The notes beneath the pieces were generated by a model. The model did not search any database. It saw only the letters and a list, made by a program, of their open reading frames with translations, and had not been told where the DNA came from. This document shows positions 1 through 12,905 of a DNA stretch of 64,000 bases, in pieces. The stretch spans positions 212,210,325-212,274,324 of the forward strand of contig OV050030.1 in the NCBI GenBank assembly GCA_920105625.2, in the 5' to 3' direction. Each line of letters begins with the position of its first letter. The first letter of the stretch is position 1. The position numbers and the translations under genes were made by a program. Origin of the DNA: Clusia tigrina. Its lineage: Eukaryota > Arthropoda > Insecta > Diptera > Clusiidae.

Positions 1-700
1 GTCATAAAACCTAGAAATTTGGTGACAGTAAAGTAATCGAGCCTCTTATCAATTTAAGCTATCGCTCATAGCTATGCTACCCTTGACTCCGAAATCAAAC
101 ACTGATAAAATTTTAAATGGCTCTAACATCTTTACGGTGCGTCCTACACCTATCAAACTTTGCAACATTCAAATGCTTGTAACTTTTTACTGGAGCGTCA
201 TAAAATCTTGAAATTCTGTGACAATAAAGTACTCGAGCCTCTTATAAATTTAAGCTATCGCTCATAGCTATGCTACCCTTGAGTTCCAAATCAAACATTG
301 ATAAACCTTCAATTGGCCCTAACTTCTATACAGTGCGTCCTACACCTATCAAACTTTGCAACATTCATTGCTTTTTATTGGAGCGTCATAAAATCTTGAT
401 ATTTTGTGACATTAAATTACTCGAGCCTCTTATCAATTTCAGCTATCACTCATAGCTATGCTACCCTTGAGTCCCAAATCAAACACTGATAAAACTTCAA
501 ATGGCCCTAACTTCTATACAATGCGTCCTACACTTATCAAAGTTTGCAACAATCAAATGGTTGCAACTTTTTACTGGAGCGTCATAAAACCTAGAAATTT
601 GGTGTCAGTGAAGTAATCGAGCCTCTTATCAATTTAAGCTATCGCTCATAGCTATGCTACCCTACTAATCAATTTAAGTTATCGCTCATAGCTATGCTAC
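1..700 (+). repeat. Left-edge block, repeated at 2377-3076
   Basis: Offset 2376 holds from the window start. The m1 marker GACTCC at 85 matches 2461, the shortened m2 at 361-380 matches 2737-2756, and the 40-bp internal duplication at 628 matches 3004. The match breaks near 700, where this copy has GAGTCCAAAATC (705) and the other has GACTCCGAAATC (3081), then resumes in the m6 at about 925 (3301). The distance equals 12 monomers: 2352 plus 40 minus 8 minus two 4-bp m6 deficits. Confidence 0.85.
361..380 (+). repeat. 8-bp deletion marker giving a 188-bp monomer
   Basis: ACATTCATTGCTTTTTATTG replaces the usual ACATTCAAATGCTTGTAACTTTTTACTG, shortening the monomer to 188 bp (anchors at 197 and 385). 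The same form recurs at 2737-2756, 4529-4548 and 6321-6340, spaced 2376, 1792 and 1792. It is a private marker of the left-hand HOR and is not seen elsewhere in the window. Confidence 0.9.
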
Positions 701-702
701 CC
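628..702 (+). repeat. 40-bp internal tandem duplication giving a 236-bp monomer
   Basis: The stretch starting ATCAATTTAAGCTATCGCTC occurs at 628-667 and again from 668, the second copy carrying the m3-type AAGTTATC. The joint reads GCTACCCTACTAATC. The monomer is therefore 236 bp (anchors 581 and 817). The same insertion lies at about 3004, 4796 and 6588, always directly after an m7/m1 pair, and marks each copy of the 1792-bp HOR. It looks like an m1 gamma sub-unit joined to an m3 delta segment at a short CCT match. Confidence 0.9.
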
Positions 703-1008
703 TTGAGTCCAAAATCAAACACTGATAAAATTTCAAATGGCCCTAACTTTTATACGGTGCGTCCTATACCTATCAAAGTTTGCAACCATCAAATGCTTGT
801 AACTTTTTACTGGAGCGTCATAACACCTTGAAATTTTGTGACAATAAAGTACTCGAGCCTCTTACCAATTTAAGCTATCGCTCATAGCTATGGTATCCTT
901 GAGTCCCAAATCAAACACTGATAAAACAATGGCCCTAAATTCTGTACTTTGCGTCCTACACTTATCAAAGTTTGCAACAATCAAATGCTTGTAACTTTTT
1001 ACTGGAGC

Positions 1009-1204
1009 GTCATAAAATCTTGAAATTTTGTGACATCAAATTACTCGAGCCTCTTATCAATTTCAGCTAACACTCATAGCTATGCTACCCTTGAGTCCCA
1101 AATCAAACACTGATAAAATTTCAAATGCCCCTAACTTCTATACAATGCGTCCTACACTTATCAAAGTTTGCAACAATCAAATGGTTGCAACTTTTTACTG
1201 GAGC
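1009..1204 (+). repeat. Variant m7 monomer with AGCTAACACTC
   Basis: It has GACATCAAATTACTCGAG and CAGCTAACACTCATAGC in place of the commoner GACATTAAATTAC and CAGCTATCACTC. An almost identical monomer stands at about 12.55-12.74 kb (offset 11539), and a relative with GACATCAAATTAC at about 11.02 kb. The shared private changes tie the left edge of the window to the 11-13 kb region. Confidence 0.8.
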
Positions 1205-1252
1205 GTCATAAAACCTAGAAATTTGGTGACAGTAAAATAATCGAGCCTCTTA

Positions 1253-4200
1253 TCAATTTAAGCTATCGCTCATAGCTATGCTACCCTTGACTCCGAAATC
1301 AAACACTGATAAAATTTCAAATGGCCCTAACATCTTTACGGTGCGTCCTACACCTATCAAACTTTGCAACATTCAAATGCTTGTAACTTTTTACTGGAGC
1401 GTCATAAAATCTTGAAATTCTGTGACAATAAAGTACTCGAGCCTCTTACCAATTTAAGCTATCGCTCATAGCTATGCTATCCTTGAGTCCCAAATCAAAC
1501 ACTGATAAAACAATGGCCCTAAATTCTGTACTTTGCGTCCTACACTTATCAAAGTTTGCAACAATCAAATGCTTGTAACTTTTTACTGGAGCGTCATAAA
1601 ATCTTGAAATACTTTGACAATAAAGTACTCGAGCCTCTTATCAATTTAAGCTATCGCTCGTAGCTATGCTACCCTTGAGTTCCAAATCAAACATTGATAA
1701 ACCTTCAATTGGCCCTAACTTCTATACAGTGCGTCCTACACCTATCAAAGTTTGCAACAATTAAATGCTTGCAACTTTTTACTGGAGCGTCATAAAATCT
1801 TGAAATTTGGTGACAATAAAGAACTCGAGCCTCTAATCAATTTAAGTTATCGCTCATAGCTATGCTACCCTTGAGTCCCAAATCAAACACTGATAAAATT
1901 TCAAATGGCCCTAACTTCTATACGGTGCGTCCTACACCTATCAAACTTTGCAACATTCAAATGCATGTAACTTTTTACTGGAGCGTCATAAAATCTTGAA
2001 ATTTTGTGACAATAAAGTACTCGAGCCTCTCGTCAATTTACGCTATCGCTCATAGCTATGCTACCTTTGAGTCCCAAATCAAACACTGATAAAAATTCAA
2101 ATGGCGCTAACTTCTATACGGTGCGTCCTATACCTATCAAAGTTTGCAACAATCAAATGCTTGTAGCTTTTTATTGGAGCGTCATAAAATCTTGAAATTT
2201 TGTGACATTAAATTACTCGAGCCTCTTATCAATTTAAGCTATCACTCATAGCTATACTACCCTTGAGTCCCAAATCAAACACTGCTAAAACTTCAAATGG
2301 CCCTAACTTCTATACAACGCGTCCTACACTTATCAAAGTTTGCAACAATCAAATGGTTGCAACTTTTTACTGGAGCGTCATAAAACCTAGAAATTTGGTG
2401 ACAGTAAAGTAATCGAGCCTTTTATCAATTTAAGCTATCGCTTATAGCTATGCTACCCTTGACTCCGAAATAAAACACTGATAAAATTTCAAATGGCCCT
2501 AACATCTTTACGGTGCGTCCTACACCTAGCAAACTTTGCAACATTCAAATGCTTGTAACTTTTTACTGGAGCGTCATAAAATCTTGAAATTCTGTGACAA
2601 TAAAGTACTCGAGCCTCTTATAAATTTAAGCTACCGCTCATAGCTATGCTACCCTTGAGTTCCAAATCAAACATTGATAAGCCTTCAATTGGCCCTAACT
2701 TCTATACAGTGCGTCCTACACCTATCAAACTTTGCAACATTCATTGCTTTTTATTGCAGCGTCATAAAATCTTGAAATTTTGTGACATTAAATTATTCGA
2801 GCCTCTTATCAATTTCAGCTATCACTCATAGCTATGCTACCCTTGAGTCCCAAATCAAACACTGATAAAACTTCAAATGGCCCTAACTTCTATACAATGC
2901 GTCCTACACTTATCAAAGTTTGCAACAATCAAATGGTTGCAACTTTTTACTGGAGCGTCATAAAACCTAGAAATTTGGTGTCAGTAAAGTAATCGAGCCT
3001 CTTATCAATTTAAGCTATCGCTCATAGCTATGCTACCCTACTAATCAATTTAAGTTATCGCTCATAGCTATGCTACCCTTGACTCCGAAATCAAACACTG
3101 ATAAAATTTCAAATGGCCCTAACATCTTTACGGTGCGTCCTACACCTATCAAACTTTGCAACATTCAAATGCTTGTAACTTTTTACTGGAGCGTCATAAA
3201 ATCTTGAAATTCTGTGACAATAAAGTACTCGAGCCTCTTACCAATTTAAGCTATCGCTCATAGCTATGCTATCCTTGAGTCCCAAATCAAACACTGATAA
3301 AACAATGGCCCTAAATTCTGTACTTTGCGTCCTACACTTATCAAAGTTTGCAACAATCAAATGCTTGTAACTTTTTACTGGAGCGTCATAAAATCTTGAA
3401 ATACTTTGACAATAAAGTACTCGAGCCTCTTATCAATTTAAGCTATCGCTCGTAGCTATGCTACCCTTGAGTTCCAAATCAAACATTGATAAACCTTCAA
3501 TTGGCCCTAACTTCTATACAGTGCGTCCTACACCTATCAAAGTTTGCAACAATTAAATGCTTGCAACTTTTTACTGGAGCGTCATAAAATCTTGAAATTT
3601 GGTGACAATAAAGAACTCGAGCCTCTAATCAATTTAAGTTATCGCTCATAGCTATGCTACCCTTGAGTCCCAAATCAAACACTGATAAAATTTCAAATGG
3701 CCCTAACTTCTATACGGTGCGTCCTACACCTATCAAACTTTGCAACATTCAAATGCATGTAACTTTTTACTGGAGCGTCATAAAATCTTGAAATTTTGTG
3801 ACAATAAAGTACTCGAGCCTCTCGTCAATTTACGCTATCGCTCATAGCTATGCTACCTTTGAGTCCCAAATCAAACACTGATAAAAATTCAAATGGCGCT
3901 AACTTCTATACGGTGCGTCCTATACCTATCAAAGTTTGCTACAATCAAATGCTTGTAGCTTTTTATTGGAGCGTCATAAAATCTTGAAATTTTGTGACAT
4001 TAAATTACTCGAGCCTCTTATCAATTTCAGCTATCACTCATAGCTATGCTACCCTTGAGTCCCAAATCAAACACTGATAAAACTTCAAATGGCCCTAACT
4101 TCTATACAACGCGTCCTACACTTATCAAAGTTTGCAACAATCAAATGGTTGCAACTTTTTACTGGAGCGTCATAAAACCTAGAAATTTGGTGACAGTAAA

Positions 4201-6860
4201 GTAATCGAGCCTTTTATCAATTTAAGCTATCGCTTATAGCTATGCTACCCTTGACTCCGAAATAAAACACTGATAAAATTTCAAATGGCCCTAACATCTT
4301 TACGGTGCGTCCTACACCTAGCAAACTTTGCAACATTCAAATGCTTGTAACTTTTTACTGGAGCGTCATAAAATCTTGAAATTCTGTGACAATAAAGTAC
4401 TCGAGCCTCTTATAAATTTAAGCTACCGCTCATAGCTATGCTACCCTTGAGTTCCAAATCAAACATTGATAAGCCTTCAATTGGCCCTAACTTCTATACA
4501 GTGCGTCCTACACCTATCAAACTTTGCAACATTCATTGCTTTTTATTGCAGCGTCATAAAATCTTGAAATTTTGTGACATTAAATTATTCGAGCCTCTTA
4601 TCAATTTCAGCTATCACTCATAGCTATGCTACCCTTGAGTCCCAAATCAAACACTGATAAAACTTCAAATGGCCCTAACTTCTATACAATGCGTCCTACA
4701 CTTATCAAAGTTTGCAACAATCAAATGGTTGCAACTTTTTACTGGAGCGTCATAAAACCTAGAAATTTGGTGTCAGTAAAGTAATCGAGCCTCTTATCAA
4801 TTTAAGCTATCGCTCATAGCTATGCTACCCTACTAATCAATTTAAGTTATCGCTCATAGCTATGCTACCCTTGAGTCCAAAATCAAACACTGATAAAATT
4901 TCAAATGGCCCTAACTTCTATACGGTGAGTCCTACACCTATCAAACTTTGCAACATTCAAATGCTTGTAACTTTTTACTGGAGCGTCATAAAATCTTGAA
5001 ATTTTGTGACAATAAAGTACTCGAGCCTCTTGTAAATATAAGCTATCGCTCATAGCTATGCTATCCTTGAGTCCCAAATCAAACACTGATAAAACAATGG
5101 CCCTAAATTCTGTACTTTGCGTCCTACACTTATCAAAGTTTGCAACAATCAAATGCTTGTAACTTTTTACTGGAGCGTCATAAAATCTTGAAATTCGGTG
5201 ACAATAAAGTACTCAAGCCTCTTATCAATTTAAGCTATCGCTCATAGCTATGCTACCCTGAGGTTCCAAATCAAACATTGATAAACCTTCAATTGGCCCT
5301 AACTTCTATACAGTGCGTCCTACACCTATCAAACTTTGCAAAATTCAAATGCTTGCAACTTTTTACTGGAGCGTCATAAAATCTTGAAATTTGGTGACAA
5401 TAAAGAACTCGAGCCTCTAATCAATTTAAGTTATCGCTCATAGCTATGCTACCCTTGAGTCCCAAATCAAACACTGATAAAATTTCAAATGGCCCTAACT
5501 TCTATACGGTGCGTCCTACACCTATCAAACTTTGCAACATTCAAATGCATGTAACTTTTTACTGGAGCGTCATAAAATCTTGAAATTTTGTGACAATAAA
5601 GTACTCGAGCCTCTCGTCAATTTACGCTATCGCTCATAGCTATGCTACCTTTGAGTCCCAAATCAAACACTGATAAAAATTCAAATGGCGCTAACTTCTA
5701 TACGGTGCGTCCTATACCTATCAAAGTTTGCAACAATCAAATGCTTGTAGCTTTTTATTGGAGCGTCATAAAATCTTGAAATTTTGTGACATTAAATTAC
5801 TCGAGCCTCTTATCAATTTAAGCTATCACTCATAGCTATGCTACCCTTGAGTCCCAAATCAAACACTGATAAAACTTCAAATGGCCCTAACTTCTATACA
5901 ACGCGTCCTACACTTATCAAAGTTTGCAACAATCAAATGGTTGCAACTTTTTACTGGAGCGTCATAAAACCTAGAAATTTGGTGACAGTAAAGTAATCGA
6001 GCCTTTTATCAATTTAAGCTATCGCTTATAGCTATGCTACCCTTGACTCCGAAATAAAACACTGATAAAATTTCAAATGGCCCTAACATCTTTACGGTGC
6101 GTCCTACACCTAGGAAACTTTGCAACATTCAAATGCTTGTAACTTTTTACTGGAGCGTCATAAAATCTTGAAATTCTGTGACAATAAAGTACTCGAGCCT
6201 CTTATAAATTTAAGCTATCGCTCATAGTTATGCTACCCTTGAGTTCCAAATCAAACATTGATAAACCTTCAATTGGCCCTAACTTCTATACAGTGCGTCC
6301 TACACCTATCAATCTTTGCAACATTCATTGCTTTTTATTGGAGCGTCATAAAATCTTGAAATTTTGTGACATTAAATTACTCGAGCCTCTTATCAATTTC
6401 AGCTATCACTCATAGCTATGCTACCCTTGAGTCCCAAATCAAACACTGATAAAACTTCAAATGGCCCTAACTTCTATACAATGCGTCCTACACTTATCAA
6501 AGTTTGCAACAATCAAATGGTTGCAACTTTTTACTGGAGCGTCATAAAACCTAGAAATTTGGTGTCAGTAAAGTAATCGAGCCTCTTATCAATTTGAGCT
6601 ATCGCTCATAGCTATGCTACCCTACTAATCAATTTAAGTTATCGCTCATAGCTATGCTACCCTTGAGTCCAAAATCAAACACTGATAAAATTTCAAATGG
6701 CCCTAACTTCTATACGGTGCGTCCTACACCTATCAAACTTTGCAACATTCAAATGCTTGTAACTTTTTACTGGAGCGTCATAAAATCTTGAAATTTTGTG
6801 ACAATAAAGTACTCGAGCCTCTTGTAAATGTAAGCTATCGCTCATAGCTATGCTACCCTT
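1253..6860 (+). repeat. 9-monomer HOR, period 1792 bp, about 3.1 copies
   Basis: Copies begin near 1253, 3045 and 4837, with a partial fourth to about 6860. The period is the sum of one 236-bp, one 188-bp, one 192-bp and six 196-bp monomers, exactly 1792. Landmarks at this spacing include the m1 change TTTTATCAATTT with GCTTATAGC (2419, 4211, 6003), the 188-bp monomers (2737, 4529, 6321) and ATAAAACAATGG (about 3297 and 5089). Copies 1 and 2 are nearly identical. Copy 3 departs over its first 0.5 kb. The block ends where m6 is replaced by m5 just after 6860. Confidence 0.9.
4834..5370 (+). repeat. Divergent tract within the third copy of the 1792-bp HOR
   Basis: Here the third copy keeps its length but not its sequence. 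It has GAGTCCAAAATC and ACTTCTATACGG where copy 2 has GACTCCGAAATC and ACATCTTTACGG, CTTGTAAATATAAG where copy 2 has CTTACCAATTTAAG, and ACCCTGAGGTTCC where copy 2 has ACCCTTGAGTTCC. From about 5370 to 6600 the copies again match closely. Related versions lie at 6.66-7.45 kb. A length-preserving patch is what gene conversion or a double exchange would leave. Confidence 0.7.
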
Positions 6861-7104
6861 GAGTCCCAAATCAACCACTGATAAAATTTCAAATGGCCCT
6901 AACTTCTATACGGTGCGTCCTACACCTATCAAACTTTGCAACATTCAAATGCTTGTAACTTTTTACTGGAGCGTCATAAAATCTTGAAATTTTGTGACAA
7001 TAAAGTACTCGAGCCTCTTGTAAATGTAAGCTATCGCTCATAGCTATGCTACCCTTGAGTCCCAAATCAACGACTGATAAAATTTCAAATGGCCCTAACT
7101 TCTA
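6691..7104 (+). repeat. Two adjacent near-identical m5-like monomers
   Basis: 6691-6886 and 6887-7082 are almost the same sequence at exactly 196 bp, including CTTGTAAATGTAAG at about 6822 and 7018. Elsewhere neighbouring monomers are of different types, so this is a local monomer duplication. The next monomer diverges at about 7105 (TATAAGGTGCG, then CCTATACC). Confidence 0.8.
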
Positions 7105-7194
7105 TAAGGTGCGTCCTATACCTATCAAAGTTTGCAACCATCAAATGCTTGTAACTTTTTACTGGAGCGTCATAACACCTTGAAATTTTGTGAC

Positions 7195-8236
7195 AATAAA
7201 GTACTTGAGCCTCTTACCAATTGAAGCTATCGCTCATAGCTATGCTATCCTTGAGTCCCAAATCAAACACTGATAAAACAATGGCCCTAAATTCTGTACT
7301 TTGCGTCCTACACTTATCAAAGTTTGCAACAATCAAATGCTTGTAACTTTTTACTGGAGCGTCATAAAATCTTGAAATTCGGTGACAATAAAGTACTTGA
7401 GCCTATTATCAATTTAAGCTATCGCTCATAGCTATGCTACCCTGAGGTTCCAAATCAAACATTGATAAACCTTCAATTGGCCTTAACTTCTATACAGTGC
7501 GTCCTACACCTATCAAACTTTGCAACATTCAAATGCTTGCAACTTTTTACTGGAGCGTCATAAAATCTTGAAATTTGGTGACAATAAAGATCTCGAGCCT
7601 CTCATCAATTTAAGTTATCGCTTATAGCTATGCTACCCTTGAGTCCCAAATCAAACACTGATAAAATTCAAATGGCCCTAACTTCTATACGGTGCGTCCT
7701 ACACCTATTAAACTTAATAAAGAACTCGAGCCTCTTACCAATTTAAGCTATCGCTCATAGCTATGCTATCCTTGAGTCCCAAATCAAACACTGATAAAAC
7801 AATGGCCTTAAATTCTGTACTTTGCGTCCTACACTTATCAAAGTTTGCAACAATCAAATGCTTGTAACTTTTTACTGGAGCGTCATAAAATCTTGAAATT
7901 CGGTGACAATAAAGTACTTGAGCCTCTTATCAATTTAAGCTATCGCTCATAGCTATGCTACCCTGAGGTTCCAAATCAAACATTGATAAACCTTCAATTG
8001 GCCCTAACTTCTATACAGTGCGTCCTACACCTATCAAACTTTGCAACATTCAAATGCTTGCAACTTTTTACTGGAGCGTCATAAAATCTTGAAATTTGGT
8101 GACAATAAAGATCTCGAGCCTCTCATCAATTTAAGTTATCGCTCATAGCTGTGCTACCCTTGAGTCCCAAATCAAACACTGATAAAATTCAAATGGCCCT
8201 AACTTCTATGCGGTGCGTCCTACACCTATTAAACTT
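7195..8236 (+). repeat. 521-bp out-of-register tandem duplication
   Basis: 7195-7715 is repeated at 7716-8236. Shared marks are AAAGTACTTGAGCC (7387 and 7908) and AAAGATCTCGAGCC (about 7586 and 8107), with offset 521. The joint reads TATTAAACTTAATAAAGAAC, fusing the alpha TTAAACTT to the beta/delta AATAAAG and dropping 62 bp of one monomer. The anchors either side of the joint are 7557 and 7882, that is 325 bp for two monomers. Since 521 is not a whole number of monomers, this exchange was out of register. Confidence 0.85.
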
Positions 8237-9850
8237 TGCAACATTCAAATGCTTGTAACTTTTTACTGGAGCGTCATAAAATCTTGAAATTCTGTGACAA
8301 TAAAGTACTCGAGCCTCTTACCAATTTAAGCTATCGCTCATAGCTATGCTATCCTTGAGTCCCAAATCAAATACTGATAAAACAATGGCCCTAACTTCTA
8401 TACAACGCGTCCTACACTTATCAAAGTTTGCAACAATCAAATGCTTGTAACTTTTTACTGGAGCGTCATAAAATCTTGAAATTCTGTGACAATAAAGAAC
8501 TCGAGCCTCTTACCAATTTAAGCTATCGCTCATAGCTATGCTATCCTTGAGTCCCAAATCAAACACTGATAAAACAATGGCCCTAAATTCTGTACTTTGC
8601 GTCCTACACTTATCAAAGTTTGCAACAATTAAATGCTTGCAACTTTTTACTGGAGCGTCATAACACCTTGAAATTTTGTGACAATAAAGAACTCGAGCCT
8701 CTTACCAATTTAAGCTATCGCTCATAGCTATGCTATCCTTGAGTTCCAAATCAAACACTGCTAAAATTTCAAATGGCCCTAACTTCTATACGGTGCGTCC
8801 TACACCTATCAAACTTTCCAACATTCAAATGCTTGTAACTTTTTACTGGAGCGTCAAAAAATCTTGAAATTTGGTGACAATAAAGAACTCGAACCTCTTG
8901 TCAATTTAAGGTATCGCTCATAGCTATGCCACCCTTGAGTCCCAAATCAAACACTGATTAAACTTCAAATGGCCCTAACTTCTATACGGTGCGATATACA
9001 CCTATCAAAGTATGCAACATTCAAATGCTTGTAACTTTTTACTGGAGCGTCATAACATATTGAAATTTTGTTCCAATAAAGTACTCGAGCCTCTCGTCAA
9101 TTTACGCTATCGCTCATAGCTATGCTACCTTTGAGTCCCAAATCAAACACTGATAAAAATTCAAATGGCGCTAACTTCTATACGGTGCGTCCTATACCTA
9201 TCAATGTTTGCAACAATCAAATGCTTGTAGCTTTTTATTGGAGCGTCATAAAATCTTGAAATTTTGTGACATTAAATTACTCGAGCCTCTTATCAATTTC
9301 AGCTATCACTCATAGCTATGCTACCCTTGAGTCCTAAATCAAACACTGATAAAACAATGGCCCTAAATTCTGTACTTTGCGTCCTACACTTATCAAAGTT
9401 TGCAACAATCAAATGCTTGTAACTTTTTACTGGAGCGTCATAAAATCTTGAAATTCTGTGACAATAAAGTACTCGAGCCTCTTACCAATTTAAGCTATCG
9501 CTCAAAGCTATGCTATCCTTGAGTCCCAAATCAAACACTGATAAAACAATGGCCCTAAATTCTGTACTTTGCGTCCTACACTTATCAAAGTTTGCAACAA
9601 TGAAATGCTTGTAACTTTTTACTGGAGCGTCATAAAATCTTGAAATTCTGTGACAATAAAGTACTCGAGCCTCTTATCAATTTAAGCTATCGCTCATAGC
9701 TACGCTACCCTTGAGTTCCAAATCAAACATTGATAAACCTTCAATGGCCCTAACTTCTATACAGTGCGTCCTACACCTATCAAAGTGTGCAACAATTAAA
9801 TGCTTGCAACTTTTTACTGGAGCGTCATAAAATCTTGAAATTTGGTGACA
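7720..9850 (+). repeat. 2.1-kb segment duplicated at 16564-18690
   Basis: Offset 8844 holds over this stretch. ACACCTATTAAACTTTGC is at about 8223 and 17067, the unusual GCGATATACACC at 8991 and 17835, and TTTTGTTCCAATAAAG at about 9066 and 17910. A one-base loss (GAGTCCTAATC for GAGTCCTAAATC) shifts the offset to 8843 from about 18175. The match ends where 9860 reads CTAATCAATTTAAG and 18705 reads CTTGTAAATGTAAG. It contains m6-rich runs and the divergent GCGATATACACC monomer. Confidence 0.8.
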
Positions 9851-12800
9851 ATAAAGAACTCGAGCCTCTAATCAATTTAAGTTATTGCTCATAGCTATGC
9901 TACCCTTGAGTCCCAAATCAAACACTGATAAAATTTCAATTGGCCCTAACTTCTATACAGTGCCTCCTACACCTATCAAAGTTTGCAACAATTAAATGCT
10001 TGCAACTTTTTACTGGAGCGTCATAACACCTTGAAATTTTGTGCCAATAAAGTACTCGAGCCTCTTACCAATTTAAGCTATCACTCATAGCTATGCTACC
10101 CTTGAGTCCCAAATCAAACACGTATAAAACTTCAAATGGCCCTAACTTCTATACAATGCGTCCTACACTTATCAAAGTTTGCAACAATCAAATGGTTTCA
10201 ACTTTTTTCTGGAGCGTCATAAAACCTAGAAATTTGGTGACAGTAAACTAATCGAGCCTCTTATCAATTTAAGCTATCGCTCATAGCTATGCTACCCTTG
10301 AGTTCCAAATCAAACATTGATAAACCTTCAATTGGCCCTAACTTCTATACAGTGCGTCCTACACATATCAAAGTTTGCAACAATTAAATGCTTGCAACTT
10401 TTTACTGGAGCGTCATAAAACCTAGAAATTTGGTGACAGTAAAGTAATCGAGCCTATTATCAATTTAAGCTATCGCTCATAGCTATGCTACCTTTGAGTC
10501 CCAAATCAAACACTGATAAAAATTCAAATGGCCCTAACTTCTATACGGTGCGTCCTACACCTATCAAACTTTTCAACATTCAAATGCTTGTAACTTCTTA
10601 CTGGAGAGTCATAAAATCTTCAAATTTTGTGACAATAAAGTACTCGAACCTCTTGTAAATGTAAGCTATCGCTCATAGCTATGCTACCCTTGAGTCCCAA
10701 ATCAACCACTGATAAAATTCAAATGGCCCTAACTTCTATACGGTGCGTCCTATACCTATCAAAGTTTGCAACCATCAAATGCTTGTAACTTTTTACTGGA
10801 GCGTAATAACACCTTGAAATTTTGTGACAATAAAGTACTCGAGCCTCTTACCAATTTAAACTATCGCTCATAGCTATGCTATCCTTGAGTCCCAAATCAA
10901 ACACTGATAAAACAATGGACCTAAATTCTGTACTTTGCGTCCTACACTTATCAAAGTTTGCAACAATCAAATGCTTGTAGCTTTTTATTGGAGCGTCATA
11001 AAATCTTGAAATTCTGTGACATCAAATTACTCGAGCCTCTTATCAATTTCAGCCATCACTCATAGCTATGCCACCCTTGAGTCCCAAATCAAACACTGAT
11101 AAAACTTCAAATGGCCCTAACTTCTATACAATGCGTCCTACACTTATCAAAGTTTGCAACAATCAAATGGTTGCAACTTTTTACTGGAGCGTCATAAAAC
11201 CTACAAATTTGGTGACAGTAAAGTAATCGAGCCTCTTATCAATTTAAGCTATCGCTCATAGCTATGCTACCCTTGACTCCGAAATCAAACACTGATAAAA
11301 TTTCAAATGGCCCTAACATCTTTACGGTGCGTCCTACACATATCAAACTTTGCAACATTCAAATGCTTGTAACTTTTTACTGGAGCGTCATAACACTTTG
11401 AAATTTTGTGACAATAAAGTACTCGAGCCTCTTATCAATTTAAGCTATCGCTCATAGCTATGCTACCTTTGAATCCCAAATCAAACACTGATAAAAATTC
11501 AAATGGTCCTAACTTCTATACGGTGCGTCCTACACCTATCAAACTTTGCAACATTCAAATGCTTGCAACTTTTTTCTGGAGCGTCATAAAATCTTGAAAT
11601 TTGTGACAATAAAGTACTCGAGCCTCTTATAAATGTAAGCTATCGCTCATAGCTATGCTACCCTTGAGTCCCAAATCAACCACTGATAAAATTTCAAATG
11701 GCCCTAACTTCTATACGGTGCGTCCTATACCTATCAAAATTTGCAACCATCAAATGCTTGTAACTTTTTACTGGAGCGTGATAACACCTTGAAATTCGGT
11801 GACAATAAAGTACTCGAGCCTCTAATCAATTTAAGTTATCGCTCATAGCTATGCTACCCTTGAGTCCCAAATCAAACACTGATAAAATTTCAAATGGCCC
11901 TAACTTCTTTACGGTGCGTCCTACACCTATCAAACTTTGCAACATTCAAATGCTTGTAACTTTGGAGCGTCATAAAATCTTGAAATTTTGTGACAATAAA
12001 GAACTCGAGCCTCTCGTCAATTTAAGCTATCGCTCATAGCTATGCTACCTTTGAGTCCCAAATCAAACACTGATAAAAATTCAAATGGCCCTAACTTCTA
12101 TACGGTGCGTCCTACACCTATCAAACTTTTCAACATACAAATGCTTGTAACTTCTTACTGGAGAGTCATAAAATCTTCAAATTTTGTGACAATAAAGTAC
12201 TCGAGCCTCTTGTAAATGTAAGTTATCGCTCATAGCTATGCTACCCATGAGTCCCAAATCAACCACTGATAAAATTTCAAATGGCCCTAACTTCTATACG
12301 TCCTATACCTATCAAAGTTTGCAACCATCAAATGCTTGTAACTTTTTACTGGAGCGTCATAACACCTTGAAATTTTGTGACAATAAAGTACACGAGCCAC
12401 TTACCAATTTAAGCTATCGCTCATAGCTATGGTAGCCTTGAGTCCCAAATCAAACACTGATAAAACAATGGCCCTAAATTCTGTACTTTGCGTCCTACAC
12501 TTATCAAAGTTTGCAACAATCAAATGCTTGTAACTTTTTACTGGAGCGTCATAAAATCTTGAAATTTTGTGACATCAAATTACTCGAGCCTCTTATCAAT
12601 TTCAGCTAACACTCATAGCTATGCTACCCTTGAGTCCCAAATCAAACACTGATAAAATTTCAAATGGCCCTAACTTCTATACAATGCGTCCTACACTTAT
12701 CAAAGTTTGCAACAATCAAATGGTTGCAACTTTTTACTGGAGCGTCATAAAACCTAGAAATTTGGTGACAGTAAAGTAATCGAGCCTCTTATCAATTTAA

Positions 12801-12905
12801 GCTATCGCACATAGCTATGCCACCCTTGACTCCGAAATCAAACACTGATAAAATTTCAAATGGCCCTAACATCTTTACGGTGCGTCCTACACCTATCAAA
12901 CTATG
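9850..12905 (+). repeat. Irregular mixed monomer array
   Basis: About 16 monomers of types m1-m7 follow one another without a repeating order I could find. Singleton indels accumulate: TATACGTCC (5 bp lost, about 12296), AACTTTGGAGCG (5 bp lost, about 11960) and ATAAAATTCAAATGG (about 10715). Substitutions private to one copy are more frequent than in the HOR blocks. This looks like an older, less homogenised interval. No non-satellite sequence is present. Confidence 0.75.

Noticed and set aside
628..702. 40-bp insertion as a possible transposon footprint
   Set aside because: It is a direct duplicate of the adjacent delta/gamma sequence with no terminal inverted repeats or foreign bases.
4901..5152. 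Open frames of 61-83 codons on both strands, e.g. 270-455, 4901-5152, 35384-35635, 47389-47616
   Set aside because: They recur with the satellite period, lie in many frames and on both strands, and are cut by the same stops in each monomer. The 196-bp unit shifts frame by one base per copy, so length is capped. No recognisable domain, and conservation is at DNA level, not codon level.
8985..9005. GCGATATACACC monomers as a possible inserted foreign sequence
   Set aside because: The rest of each such monomer aligns to the satellite. It is a divergent variant with a small change, recurring at 17835, 19969, 31498 and, as GCGATATACTCC, near 46488 and 56141.
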